A stretch of DNA of 64,000 bases from DASUCS01 sp041166745 (GCA_041166745.1 JBEEGH010000029.1:1-64000); one strand, 5' to 3'. Shown: positions 16,683 through 24,728, counted from the stretch's first letter. The notes: a model not told the origin generated them from the letters alone. Numbers and translations are program-made.

Positions 16683-17399
16683 TCACAGGACGATCAAGCG
16701 GACCGCCACCACGACCCCGAGCACGACCACCAGCGAGCGAAGGATCGTCGCCGAGATGCGTCGCCCGATGCTGGCACCCAGAGCAGCACCGATCACCGAT
16801 CCGATCGCGATCAACCCGACCACCGGCCAGGCGACGTCGCCGAAGACGACGAAGAGCAACGCCGCCACACCGTTGACGGTGCCGGCGAGCACGTTCTTCA
16901 GCGCGTTCGTCCGCACCAGATCGTCGGGAACCAGCACGCCCAGCGTCGCCAGCAGGATCACGCCCTGCGCCGCACCGAAGTAGCCGCCGTAGACGCCCGC
17001 CAGGAACACGACGCCCATCGCGACCGCGCTCACATCGCGCGCACGGACAGATCGACGTTCAACGACCCAGGCCGAGAGCCGCGGTTGGATCGCCATCAAC
17101 ACGCAGGCGAGGAGCACGAGCACCGGCACGATCGCGTCGAACACCCCGGAGGGCAGGGTGAGCAGCAGCACGCCACCAACCAGCCCGCCGGACCCGGACG
17201 CGACGGCCAGCGTCCTCGCCCGCCGGCCCTGCCCACGCAGCTCGCGGCGATAGCCGATCGCGCCGCTGATCGAGCCGGGCACCAGTCCGATGTTGTTCGA
17301 GACGTTGGCCGTGACCGACGGATAGCCGAAGGCCAGCAGCGTCGGGAACGTGATGAGGCTGCCCGAGCCGATGACGGCGTTCACGGCGCCTGCCGCCAT
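16683..17399 (-). CDS. TauE/SafE family membrane transporter
   Basis: 238 residues from ATG 17399, with about seven TM helices. The conserved first repeat (GAVNAVIGSGSLITFPTLLA, VTANVSNNIGLVPGSISGAI) and its second copy (YGGYFGAAQGVILLATLGVL, RTNALKNVLAGTVNG) identify the family, which exports sulfite, sulfoacetate or related anions. ATG 17399 cuts into the first helix: in-frame codons upstream still read AVSITAAG, and the only candidate before the in-frame TAA of nrdJ is CTG 17438. The true start may therefore be a rare CTG coupled to nrdJ termination. Confidence 0.75.
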   Translation of the reverse strand: MAAGAVNAVIGSGSLITFPTLLAFGYPSVTANVSNNIGLVPGSISGAIGYRRELRGQGRRARTLAVASGSGGLVGGVLLLTLPSGVFDAIVPVLVLLACVLMAIQPRLSAWVVERRSVRARDVSAVAMGVVFLAGVYGGYFGAAQGVILLATLGVLVPDDLVRTNALKNVLAGTVNGVAALLFVVFGDVAWPVVGLIAIGSVIGAALGASIGRRISATILRSLVVVLGVVVAVRLIVL

Positions 17400-17441
17400 C
17401 CCGGCCGCCGTGATGGAGACGGCCTCGAACCCGTTCAGGTG

Positions 17442-20258
17442 TTAGCTACAGCCGCTGGTGCTGCCACAGCTCGGGCAGGCGTGACACGAACCCGCCCGCT
17501 GCATCTGCACACCGCACTGCATGCAGTACGGCGCATCGGAATGCGCGACGGCGGGTGTCGTCGTGGTCGAAGGCGGGACCTTCGTGAGATCGAGGAGCGT
17601 CATGGCCGACTCGACCGACGGCGGATCAGCCGCGATCTCAGAACCCTGCACCGTCTCGATGACCGACTCTTCGACACCCGGCAAGGTCGGCTGCGTGCGC
17701 TCACCCGTGGTGAGCACGTTGAGCTCCTGCCGCTCCTCGAAGGTGAGGTACTCGACCGCCAGCCGGCGGAAGATGTAGTCGATCAGGCTGGACGCGAACC
17801 GGATGTCGGGATCGTCGGTCATGCCCGCGGGCTCGAATCGCGTGTTGGTGAACGTCTCGACGTACGCCCGCAACGGCACGCCGTACTGGAGGCCGTAGCT
17901 CACCGAGATCGCGAACGCGTCCATGATCCCGGCGAGGGTCGAACCCTGCTTCGAGATGCGGATGAAGATCTCGCCCGGACGGCCATCGTCGTACTCGGCA
18001 ATCGTGACGAAGCCCTTGCAGTCGGCGAGCCGGAAGTCGAACGTGCGCGAGGTGCGGCTGCGTGGCAGCTTCTCGCGGACCGGTTCCTTGATCGTGACGA
18101 TCTTCTCGACGATGCGCTCGACGACCACCCCTGCGGCCTCGGCCGCGTCTGATGCGCCGGCCTTCTCGGCCTCCTTCTTCACCGTCGAGAGGGGTTGGGC
18201 GACCTTGCAGTTGTCGCGGTAGATCGCAACGGCCTTCAGGCCGAGCTGCCACGCATCGATGTGCAGCTGCTCGACGTCTTCGACGGTGGCGTCTTCGGGC
18301 AGGTTGACGGTCTTCGAGATGGCACCGCTGATGAACGGCTGCACCGCCCCCATCATCCGCACGTGGCCCGAGTAGTGAATGGTGTTGTCACCCATCGAGC
18401 AGGCGAAGACCGAGACGTGATCGGCCGCGAGGTGTGGCGCGCCGAGGATCGACTTGTGCTCGTCGATGTAGGCGACGATGTCGTCGATCTGCGTGTCGGT
18501 GTAGCCGAGGCGCGTCAGCGCACGCGGAATCGTCTGGTTGACGATCGACATCGTGCCGCCACCGACGAGCTTCTTCATCTTCACGAGCCCGAGGTCTGGC
18601 TCGATGCCGGTGGTGTCGCAGTCCATCAGCAGACCGATCGTGCCGGTTGGCGCCAACACACTCGCTTGCGAGTTGCGCACACCGAACGTGGTGCCGAGGT
18701 CGCACGCGTTGTCCCACGCCTGCTGCGCCGCGGACAGCACCTCCGAGGGCACGAGCTCTTCGTCGATGTGCGCCGCCTCTTGGCGGTGCATGTCGAGCAC
18801 GCGCAGCATGTGTTCACTGTTCTCGGCGAAGCCGGCAAAGGGCCCCATGCGGGCTGCGGTGCGGGCCGAGACCTCGTAGGCGTGCCCGGTGAGCAGCGCG
18901 GTGATCGCCGCCGCCCAGGCGCGTCCTGCGTCGGAGTCGTAAGCCAGACCGAGCGCCATGAGCAACGCGCCCAGGTTGGCGTAGCCGATGCCGAGCTGAC
19001 GGAACCGACGGCTCGTGGCGGCGATGGACTCGGTCGGGTAGTCGGCGTTGCCGACGAGGATCTCCTGCGCGGTGAACACGACCTCGACCGCCGCCTTGAA
19101 CCCGTCGACGTCGAAGTCGTCGTTCGTGCCGAGGAAGCGCAGCAGATTGATGCTGGCGAGGTTGCACGCCGAGTTGTCGAGGTGCATGTACTCGCTGCAC
19201 GGGTTGGACCCGTTGATGCGACCCGTGTTGTGCGCGGTGTGCCACCGGTTGATGGTGGTGTCGAACTGCATGCCGGGATCCGCGCACTCCCAGGTGGCCA
19301 TCGAGATCTGCCGCATGAGATCGCGCGCCTTGATGGTTCGGAGGATCTCGCCGGTCTTCACCGCGCGGAGATGCCAATCAGCGTCGTCGAGCACCGCCTG
19401 CATGAAGTCGTCGGTGACTCGTACGGAGTTGTTGGCGTTCTGATACTGCGTCGAATGGCTGTCGGCGCCGTCGAGGTCCATGTCGAAGCCGGCGTCGCGC
19501 AGCACGCGCGCCTTGCGCTCTTCTCTGGCCTTGCACCAGATGAACTCCTCGACGTCGGGGTGGTTGACGTCGAGAATCACCATCTTCGCAGCGCGCCGCG
19601 TCTTGCCACCGGACTTGATCGTGCCGGCCGACGCGTCGGCGCCGCGCATGAAGCTGACCGGGCCAGAGGCGGTGCCCCCACCCTTCAGCAGCTCAGCGGA
19701 CGACCGGATCTTGGAGAGGTTGATGCCGGCGCCAGAGCCGCCCTTGAAGATCGTGCCCTCTTCGACGTACCAGTTGAGGATCGAGTCCATGGTGTCGTCG
19801 ACGGCGAGGATGAAACAGGCCGACGCTTGCTGCGGCACACCGGCGACGCCGATGTTGAACCACACCGGGCTGTTGAACGCGGCCTTCTGCGTGACGACCA
19901 GATGCTTGAGCTCGGCGCTGAACGCCTGCGCCTCACGCTCGTCGGTGAAGTAGCCGCCGTCGGTGCCCCACTTCGTGATCGTGTCGACCACCCGATCGGC
20001 GACCTGCTTGAGCGACCATTCTCGCTCGGCCGTGCCGAGCGTCCCGCGGAAGTACTTCTGGGCGAGGATGTTGGTGGCGTTGAGGGACCAACCCACGGGG
20101 ACTTCGACCCCGAGCTGCTCGAAGGCGATCGCACCGTCGCGGTAATTCGTGATGCGGGCATCACGGCGCTCCCAGTCGATCTCGTCGTACGGATGGACGC
20201 CCTCTGTCGTGAAATGCCGGCGGATGCCGATGCCAGCTTGCTCTGGGGCCATTGCCAT
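17442..20258 (-). CDS. nrdJ: Adenosylcobalamin-dependent (class II) ribonucleotide reductase
   Basis: 938 residues from ATG 20258 (GAGGGAG seven bases upstream). It converts ribonucleotides to deoxyribonucleotides with a B12 radical. Visible features: FILAVDDTMDSILNW and GSGAGINLSKIRSS in the barrel, NPCSEYMHLDNSACNLASIN in the active-site region, and APTGTIGLLMDCDTTG. The Cys-rich tail (YCMQCGVQ, then CHACPSCGSTSGCS) is the usual zinc-binding or shuttle cysteine tail. No N-terminal ATP-cone is seen, so activity control may differ from that of E. coli NrdA. A promoter and two candidate NrdR boxes lie upstream; nrdR is 3.4 kb away. Confidence 0.93.
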   Translation of the reverse strand: MAMAPEQAGIGIRRHFTTEGVHPYDEIDWERRDARITNYRDGAIAFEQLGVEVPVGWSLNATNILAQKYFRGTLGTAEREWSLKQVADRVVDTITKWGTDGGYFTDEREAQAFSAELKHLVVTQKAAFNSPVWFNIGVAGVPQQASACFILAVDDTMDSILNWYVEEGTIFKGGSGAGINLSKIRSSAELLKGGGTASGPVSFMRGADASAGTIKSGGKTRRAAKMVILDVNHPDVEEFIWCKAREERKARVLRDAGFDMDLDGADSHSTQYQNANNSVRVTDDFMQAVLDDADWHLRAVKTGEILRTIKARDLMRQISMATWECADPGMQFDTTINRWHTAHNTGRINGSNPCSEYMHLDNSACNLASINLLRFLGTNDDFDVDGFKAAVEVVFTAQEILVGNADYPTESIAATSRRFRQLGIGYANLGALLMALGLAYDSDAGRAWAAAITALLTGHAYEVSARTAARMGPFAGFAENSEHMLRVLDMHRQEAAHIDEELVPSEVLSAAQQAWDNACDLGTTFGVRNSQASVLAPTGTIGLLMDCDTTGIEPDLGLVKMKKLVGGGTMSIVNQTIPRALTRLGYTDTQIDDIVAYIDEHKSILGAPHLAADHVSVFACSMGDNTIHYSGHVRMMGAVQPFISGAISKTVNLPEDATVEDVEQLHIDAWQLGLKAVAIYRDNCKVAQPLSTVKKEAEKAGASDAAEAAGVVVERIVEKIVTIKEPVREKLPRSRTSRTFDFRLADCKGFVTIAEYDDGRPGEIFIRISKQGSTLAGIMDAFAISVSYGLQYGVPLRAYVETFTNTRFEPAGMTDDPDIRFASSLIDYIFRRLAVEYLTFEERQELNVLTTGERTQPTLPGVEESVIETVQGSEIAADPPSVESAMTLLDLTKVPPSTTTTPAVAHSDAPYCMQCGVQMQRAGSCHACPSCGSTSGCS

Positions 20259-20322
20259 GGGTCGCTCCCTCGAAAACCTCGCGTTGGACAAACGTTCCGC
20301 CTGGACGTTTTGTGCCCCGCAA

Positions 20323-20344
20323 TGACCACAAGATGTCGTGGTCA
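20323..20344 (-). promoter_or_regulatory. Candidate NrdR box, distal
   Basis: Contains CACAAGATGT (20327-20336) inside the inverted repeat TGACCAC/GTGGTCA. The 16-base core matches the NrdR consensus at 12 positions by eye. It lies within the nrdJ leader. Confidence 0.55.
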
Positions 20345-20369
20345 ACCGGCCCCCCGGTCCCGCTCGGAG

Positions 20370-20379
20370 CACAAGATGT
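20370..20379 (-). promoter_or_regulatory. Candidate NrdR box, proximal
   Basis: CACAAGATGT just downstream of the nrdJ -10 element, with the flanking inverted repeat GCACA/TGTGC. The same ten bases recur 43 bases further on, about four helical turns away, and paired boxes are typical for NrdR. Only half of this site matches the NrdR consensus acaCwAtATaTwGtgt. Confidence 0.5.
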
Positions 20380-20398
20380 GCCAAATGACGTGGGTGAG

Positions 20399-20428
20399 AT
20401 TACAGCACTGTCGTTTCACCCGTGTCAA
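20399..20428 (-). promoter_or_regulatory. nrdJ promoter
   Basis: On the minus strand TTGACA (20428-20423) is followed after 18 bases by TGTAAT (20404-20399). This is a near-consensus vegetative promoter, unusually good for this genome. Predicted transcription starts near 20392, giving a leader of about 135 bases. Confidence 0.7.
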
Positions 20429-20682
20429 CGGAGGAGGCAACGCGAAGGTGCAGGTCAGAGGCCGTTCGCGAAGGTTTGCACACCGCCCACCTTCTGCGTG
20501 GCCCCAAAGGAGTTGTCCACCCACCAGAGACGCAGACGATGTCCACCATCCGCACCCTCGCGCTGCTCTTTGCCCCCGATTCGACCTGTGCACCCTATGA
20601 AGGGAGCCCTGTGGACGGTAAGGGGAACAAGGGTGTGAATTCCGGGTGGACGGCCCGTGGACGAAGAGGCCGATCCTGTGGG

Positions 20683-22944
20683 TTACCCGGCCGTCACGAC
20701 AACGGGAATGCCATTGAGGACGGCGTTTCCGGAGAGTGCATCGAACAGACCCTCGTCGGCCAGCAGGTTGCTGTTCACCCCGGCCGCGGTCGTCGCGGCC
20801 ACCGAGAGCTGTACACCGTCGACGTCGTGGCCCCAGCCATGGGGAATGCTCACGACGCCCGCCATGATGCCGTCGGTCACCTCGACGGGCACCCGCACCG
20901 TGCCGGTACGCGACCTGACCTCGGCGAGAGCGCCGGTCGCGAGTCCGAGCCGGCTGGCATCGTCGGGATGCACTTGCAGCGTGCAGCGCGGCTTGCCCTT
21001 CACCAACACGTTCAGGTTGTGCATCCACGAGTTGTTCGAGCGCAGGTCGCGCCGTCCGACGAGCACCATTCCGGTGTCGCCGTTGGCCGTGCGCTCGTCG
21101 AGCGCGCCTTCAAGCCGAGCCATGTCCACGACAAGCGGCTCGGGCGCGAGCTCGATCATGCCGCTGGGCGTGCGCAGCACCTCGGGGAGGCGCGGCTCCA
21201 GCGGCCCGAGGTCGATGCCGTGGGGCTTCGCGATCAGATCATCGAGCGTCAGCTCATAGGGCCCGGTCCGCAGCATGAAGTCGAGGATGCGTTCCGGCCC
21301 GGTGCGGGGCGCGAGCTCCTCGATGACCGCATCGACATCGCGCCCGTGCACCGAACTCGTTTCGTCGGCGACCGCGTGCTCGACGAGCGACCGAATGGCC
21401 AGGTCGTCGACAACCGACGGATCCGCATCCGCGCCCATGCCCTGCAAGACGAGCGCCAGACGAGCGAGCACCTCCCACTCGTCGAGGTCGCCTTCAGGCA
21501 GCGGGATGACCGGCGGCGAGTAGTTCGCCACGTTGCGCAGCCCGAGCTGCAACAGCGCGAGGTCGTAGTGCGACTTCGACAGCGGATCGGGTACGGGCAG
21601 GATCACGTCGGCGTGACGCGTTGTCTCGTTGACGTAGATGTCGACGGACACCATGAACTCCAGCGTGCCCAACGCTCGGTCGAGGCGACCGCCGCCGTTC
21701 GGAATCGAGCAGACCGGATTGCCGGCCATGGTCACGAGGGCTCGGATCTGTCCTTCGCCTTCGGTCTCGATCTCCTCCGCGAGCACCACTGCGGGCAGCT
21801 CCCCCATGGACTCGGGCAGCCCGCGCACACGACTCTTGCGCCGACCGAGCCGCAGACCGCGGCCGTAGCGCGGTGTGCCGCGCGTGTTCGATGCGCCGGC
21901 GGCCGCCTTCGTGAACATCGCGCCGCCAGGACGATCGAGATTGCCGGTGCACACGTTGATCACGTCGACGAGCCAGCTCGCGAGTGTGCCGAATTCCTGC
22001 GTGCACGTTCCGATGCGGCCGTAGACACACGCGGTGGGCGCCTCCGCCAACTCGTGCGCCACTCGTCGAATGGTGTCGGCGTTGATACCGGTGATCGGCG
22101 CCACCGCCTCGGGCGTGAACGGTTTGCTCAGACGCTCGACCTCGTCGAGGCCCGCGACGTACTCGTGGAGCGCCCCGAGCTTCTCGCGCGTGACCCACCC
22201 GTCGGAGAAGAGGGTCTGCACGATCGCCATCAAGAAGAACGCGTCGGTGCCGGGGCGAATGAACAGATGCTCATCCGCCTCCTCCGCCGTGCGGCTGCGC
22301 CGGGGATCGACGACGACGAGCCGGCCGCGGCGGGCTCGGATCGCTTCGATGCGTCCCGGCCAGTCGGGAGCGGTCGCGAGGCTGCCGTTGGACGCGTAGG
22401 GATTCGCACCGAGCATCAGCAGGTAGTCGGTGCGATCGATGTCGGGTACCGGGATGGTGAGGCCGCCGCCGAACATCAGCGCCGAGCTGATCTCCTTCGG
22501 CCGCTGGTCGACCGTGCTGGCCGAGAACATGTTTCCGGAGCCGAGGGCTCGAATGACGAACCGTCCGTAGAGCTGAGCGCCCAGATTGTGGGCGGTGGGA
22601 TTGCCGATGTAGATCGCGGCGCTGTCGCGCCCGTTCGCCTCGAGGATCGGGAGCAGCCGCTGCTCGATCTCGTGGAACGCCTCGTCGTAGGTCACCTCGA
22701 CGAACTGCCCGTCTCGCTTGATGAGGGGCGTGCGGACGCGATCCGGATCCTCCCGTAGCTGCTTGAGCGTCGAACCCTTCGGGCAGATGAAGCCGAGGCT
22801 GAAGACGTCGTCGCGGTCGCCGCGGATGCGCACGACGTCGTCGCCCCGGAGGCTGATCTCGAGACCGCAGCCGGCCTCACACAACGGACACGTCCTGATG
22901 GCCGTGCGGGTTTCGCCGTCTGAGGTCAGTGTCATGAGTGACAT
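20683..22944 (-). CDS. Molybdopterin-dependent oxidoreductase with N-terminal 4Fe-4S site
   Basis: 753 residues. The N-terminal cluster motif is CPLCEAGCGLEI with a fourth Cys in GFICPKGS, as in formate dehydrogenase and assimilatory nitrate reductase. Cofactor-binding stretches include YIGNPTAHNLGAQLYGRFVI, DYLLMLGANPYASNGS, RLVVVDPRRSRTA and the C-terminal dinucleotide-binding domain (RSNNSWMHNLNVLVKGK, VSIPHGWGHD). Length suits a single-subunit enzyme of the DMSO reductase family with bis-MGD. The catalytic ligand region (about 170) has no clear Sec or Cys, so the substrate is not assigned. The start codons of this and the divergent RibD-C gene overlap if ATG 22935 is used; ATG 22944 is the longer choice. 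Confidence 0.83.
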   Translation of the reverse strand: MSLMTLTSDGETRTAIRTCPLCEAGCGLEISLRGDDVVRIRGDRDDVFSLGFICPKGSTLKQLREDPDRVRTPLIKRDGQFVEVTYDEAFHEIEQRLLPILEANGRDSAAIYIGNPTAHNLGAQLYGRFVIRALGSGNMFSASTVDQRPKEISSALMFGGGLTIPVPDIDRTDYLLMLGANPYASNGSLATAPDWPGRIEAIRARRGRLVVVDPRRSRTAEEADEHLFIRPGTDAFFLMAIVQTLFSDGWVTREKLGALHEYVAGLDEVERLSKPFTPEAVAPITGINADTIRRVAHELAEAPTACVYGRIGTCTQEFGTLASWLVDVINVCTGNLDRPGGAMFTKAAAGASNTRGTPRYGRGLRLGRRKSRVRGLPESMGELPAVVLAEEIETEGEGQIRALVTMAGNPVCSIPNGGGRLDRALGTLEFMVSVDIYVNETTRHADVILPVPDPLSKSHYDLALLQLGLRNVANYSPPVIPLPEGDLDEWEVLARLALVLQGMGADADPSVVDDLAIRSLVEHAVADETSSVHGRDVDAVIEELAPRTGPERILDFMLRTGPYELTLDDLIAKPHGIDLGPLEPRLPEVLRTPSGMIELAPEPLVVDMARLEGALDERTANGDTGMVLVGRRDLRSNNSWMHNLNVLVKGKPRCTLQVHPDDASRLGLATGALAEVRSRTGTVRVPVEVTDGIMAGVVSIPHGWGHDVDGVQLSVAATTAAGVNSNLLADEGLFDALSGNAVLNGIPVVVTAG

Positions 22945-23626
22945 GCTGCCACCCGTGCGCCAGGTGTTCCCGATCGACCAGGACGAGGTGGACCTCGTGG
23001 CCTGCTATGCGCACGAAGAGCGCACCAGATCGCCGTGGGTGCTGGTCAACATGATCGCGACGCTCGATGGCGCCACCGCGATCGACGGCCGGTCCGGCGG
23101 GTTCGGAGGACCGGCGGACAAGGCCGTGTTCGCGGCAATCCGCTCCCTCGCCGACGTGATTCTGGTCGGCGCCGGAACAGTCCGCGCGGAGAACTACGGA
23201 CCTCCGCGTGGGGGCACCCGCCTCGCCATCGTGACCTCGTCGCTCGACCTCGAGCCGGACGCTCGAATCTTCTCCGACAACTACCGGCCGATCATCGTCA
23301 CCACCGCGAGTGCAGACCCGGCGCGTCGGGCACTGCTCGAGCCGATCGCCGATCTGATGGTGGCCGGTGAGTCTCGCGTCGACCTGCAGGCCTTGCTCCG
23401 GCAGCTCTCGGGCGTGATCGTGTGCGAAGGCGGTCCGTCGCTCAACGGTCAACTGATCAGCGAGAACCTCGTCGACGAGCTGTGCATCAGCGTCGCTCCC
23501 CTGCTGGCCAGCGGCGATTCACCGCGCGTGGCCCACGGCCCGACTCCGCCGCGGCTGGAAGGCATGCGGCTGCGGCACGTGCTCGAAGCCGACGACTACT
23601 TGTTCCTGCGCTACGTGAAGCCCTGA
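22934..23626 (+). CDS. RibD C-terminal domain (pyrimidine/dihydrofolate reductase-like) protein
   Basis: 230 residues from ATG 22934. The reductase fold is shown by WVLVNMIATLDGATAIDGRS, a DVILVGAGTVRAENYG nucleotide loop, GVIVCEGGPSLNGQLI and DELCISVAPLL. Stand-alone RibD-C proteins are frequent in actinobacteria, where they reduce riboflavin or F420-pathway pyrimidines or unknown substrates with NADPH. No deaminase domain is attached. It is divergent from the molybdopterin gene, with overlapping start codons, and is followed by the 52-base palindromic repeat and nrdR. Confidence 0.82.
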   Translation: MSDMLPPVRQVFPIDQDEVDLVACYAHEERTRSPWVLVNMIATLDGATAIDGRSGGFGGPADKAVFAAIRSLADVILVGAGTVRAENYGPPRGGTRLAIVTSSLDLEPDARIFSDNYRPIIVTTASADPARRALLEPIADLMVAGESRVDLQALLRQLSGVIVCEGGPSLNGQLISENLVDELCISVAPLLASGDSPRVAHGPTPPRLEGMRLRHVLEADDYLFLRYVKP

Positions 23627-23635
23627 CACCTTCTG

Positions 23636-23687
23636 CGGAGCAAAAGTGGCGTATGACGCCACCTTTCCTCCTTCAAGGAGCGAAAGC
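23636..23687. repeat. Palindromic intergenic repeat, copy 1 (convergent RibD-C / nrdR)
   Basis: A 52-base sequence with two hairpins: GTGGCGT/ACGCCAC around ATG, and CTCCTT/AAGGAG with one base between. It recurs at 51753-51804 with about eight differences that mostly keep the pairing. A third hairpin (AAGCGTCA/TGACGCTT, 23684-23700) overlaps the nrdR stop. Together they could end transcription from both sides. Confidence 0.7.
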
Positions 23688-23688
23688 G

Positions 23689-24159
23689 TCAGTGACGCTT
23701 GGGTGCGGTCTCCTTCGTGAGCAGCGTGATCTCACGTTCGAAGTCGGCGGCGTCGTCGAAACCTTTGTAGACGCTCGCGAAGCGCATGTAGGCCACGTGG
23801 TCGAGGTCGCGAAGGTGGTCGAGCACGAGAAGCCCGATGCGCTCGCTCGGGACGTCGCCCCCGCCGGCCAGTCGCACCTGGTCCTCGAGGTCGGCGGCGA
23901 TCGTCTCGAGCTGATCGTCTGACAACGGCCTCGACTTGGCCGCCGCCCGCAGGCCGACGACGATCTTCACCCGATCGAAGGGCTCGCGCTCTCCTGATCG
24001 CTTCACGACCACGACCGGTACCTCTTCGATGCGCTCGTAGGTCGTGAACCGACGGCCGCAGCCCGTGCACTCGCGACGGCGCCGAATCGTGCCGCCGTCG
24101 TCAGACGTGCGCGAGTCGATGACTCGGTCGTCGGGGCTCGAACAGGCGGGACACCGCAC
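23689..24159 (-). CDS. nrdR: Transcriptional repressor NrdR
   Basis: 156 residues from GTG 24159. The zinc ribbon is MRCPACSSPDDRVIDSR with ECTGCGRRFTTYER, and the ATP-cone follows (VVKRSGEREPFDRVKIVVGL, DDQLETIAADLEDQV). NrdR senses ATP/dATP and represses ribonucleotide reductase genes. Candidate NrdR boxes upstream of nrdJ in this window fit that role. The LysM gene upstream ends 11 bases before this start, so nrdR can be read from its SOS-controlled promoter, which resembles the M. tuberculosis order Rv2718c-Rv2719c-lexA. Confidence 0.95.
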   Translation of the reverse strand: MRCPACSSPDDRVIDSRTSDDGGTIRRRRECTGCGRRFTTYERIEEVPVVVVKRSGEREPFDRVKIVVGLRAAAKSRPLSDDQLETIAADLEDQVRLAGGGDVPSERIGLLVLDHLRDLDHVAYMRFASVYKGFDDAADFEREITLLTKETAPKRH

Positions 24160-24170
24160 CGCCCATGACG

Positions 24171-24620
24171 CTAGTGGTCGTCGCCTCCGCCGGAGAGGCG
24201 CAACCGTTGGCCCGGCTCGAGAGCGGCGCTGCCGTTGAGGGCGACGAGGCGATCGACGGTGGCCCGGGTGTCACCGGAGGGGTCGAGGTCGTGGGCGATC
24301 GACCAGACGGTGTCGCCCGGTTGCACCACGTAGACCGCTCGCACCGGCACGCTCTGACCGGAGGCGCCGTACGCCGCCGGCTCCCGCACGATCGGCGAGT
24401 CGGACGGCGCCATGCGCACGTCGGTCGCACCGCCCCGACCGGCCAGGGAGACGAGCAGCACGCCGAGCAGGACGACGCTCAGCGCGGCGGCGAGTACCGC
24501 GAGCCGGCGCCGGCGGTAGATCCGAGCGCCCGGCCTGGTGACCGGGGGGAGCACCACCAGGACGGGTCGGCTCGGAAATCTGGTTCGTGGGCTTGCTTGA
24601 GCGGTGGCGATGGCAACCAT
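24171..24620 (-). CDS. LysM membrane protein divergent from lexA (ChiZ/Rv2719c-like position)
   Basis: 149 residues from ATG 24620, with GAGGAGG nine bases upstream. A basic cytosolic part (RIYRRRRLAVL) leads into one TM helix (AALSVVLLGVLLVSLAG). After a linker the C-terminal 50 residues are a LysM domain: YVVQPGDTVWSIAHDL, VDRLVALNGSAALEPGQRL. LysM binds peptidoglycan. In mycobacteria the gene in this place is damage-induced and slows division; the four LexA boxes and TTGACG at 24719-24714 support SOS control here. The leader also carries a 29-base element found before recA. That it delays division is inferred from position only. Confidence 0.82.
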   Translation of the reverse strand: MVAIATAQASPRTRFPSRPVLVVLPPVTRPGARIYRRRRLAVLAAALSVVLLGVLLVSLAGRGGATDVRMAPSDSPIVREPAAYGASGQSVPVRAVYVVQPGDTVWSIAHDLDPSGDTRATVDRLVALNGSAALEPGQRLRLSGGGDDH

Positions 24621-24624
24621 GGGG

Positions 24625-24653
24625 CCATCCTCCTCAGGGGGTGTGACAGTGAG
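24625..24653 (-). promoter_or_regulatory. Leader element shared with recA, copy 1
   Basis: 29 bases, 26 of them identical to 41407-41435, with an exact 20-base core at 24634-24653 (plus strand TCAGGGGGTGTGACAGTGAG). It lies between the LexA boxes and the LysM start and runs into the ribosome site. Function unknown. Confidence 0.6.
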
Positions 24654-24669
24654 GCTGGCTCGTGCCCCA

Positions 24670-24683
24670 CGAACGTCTGTTCG
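24670..24683. promoter_or_regulatory. LexA box 1 (CGAACGTCTGTTCG)
   Basis: Matches the actinobacterial SOS consensus CGAACRNRYGTTYG with one deviation. It is the box nearest the LysM gene. Confidence 0.85.
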
Positions 24684-24698
24684 CCACCCACTGAACCA

Positions 24699-24712
24699 CG
24701 AACGGGTGTTCG
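24699..24712. promoter_or_regulatory. LexA box 2 (CGAACGGGTGTTCG)
   Basis: A full consensus match, directly downstream of a TTGACG -35-like sequence (24719-24714, minus strand) and so placed to block LysM/nrdR transcription. Confidence 0.9.
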
Positions 24713-24728
24713 CCGTCAAGAAAAAGGC

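Larger units (their letters stand above)
20259..20682 (-). promoter_or_regulatory. Upstream region of nrdJ
   Basis: This 424-base gap separates nrdJ from the molybdopterin oxidoreductase gene on the same strand. Its first half holds the nrdJ promoter and two candidate NrdR boxes, annotated separately. I searched by eye for a cobalamin riboswitch and found no B12 box. The distal half (20431-20682) shows nothing I can name. Confidence 0.6.

Noticed and set aside
18195..20600. Long open frame on the plus strand opposite nrdJ (about 800 codons), and similar long frames opposite the molybdopterin, ftsK and coiled-coil genes
   Set aside because: They are shadows of high-GC coding sequence: Arg/His/Asp-rich, no domain, no ribosome site, and exactly opposite well-recognised genes.
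20431..20682. Several GTCCAC-type strings (for example TTGTCCACC near 20513) that resemble DnaA boxes before nrdJ
   Set aside because: Each has two or more mismatches to TTGTCCACA and orientation and spacing are irregular; no origin genes are near.
20259..20682. Cobalamin riboswitch before the B12-dependent reductase
   Set aside because: No B12 box or matching pseudoknot arms were found on the minus strand.
24634..24653. RecA-NDp (PafBC) promoter as an explanation of the shared leader element
   Set aside because: The best match to TTGTCRGTG lies on the strand opposite to transcription and no TAnnnT follows at the right distance.
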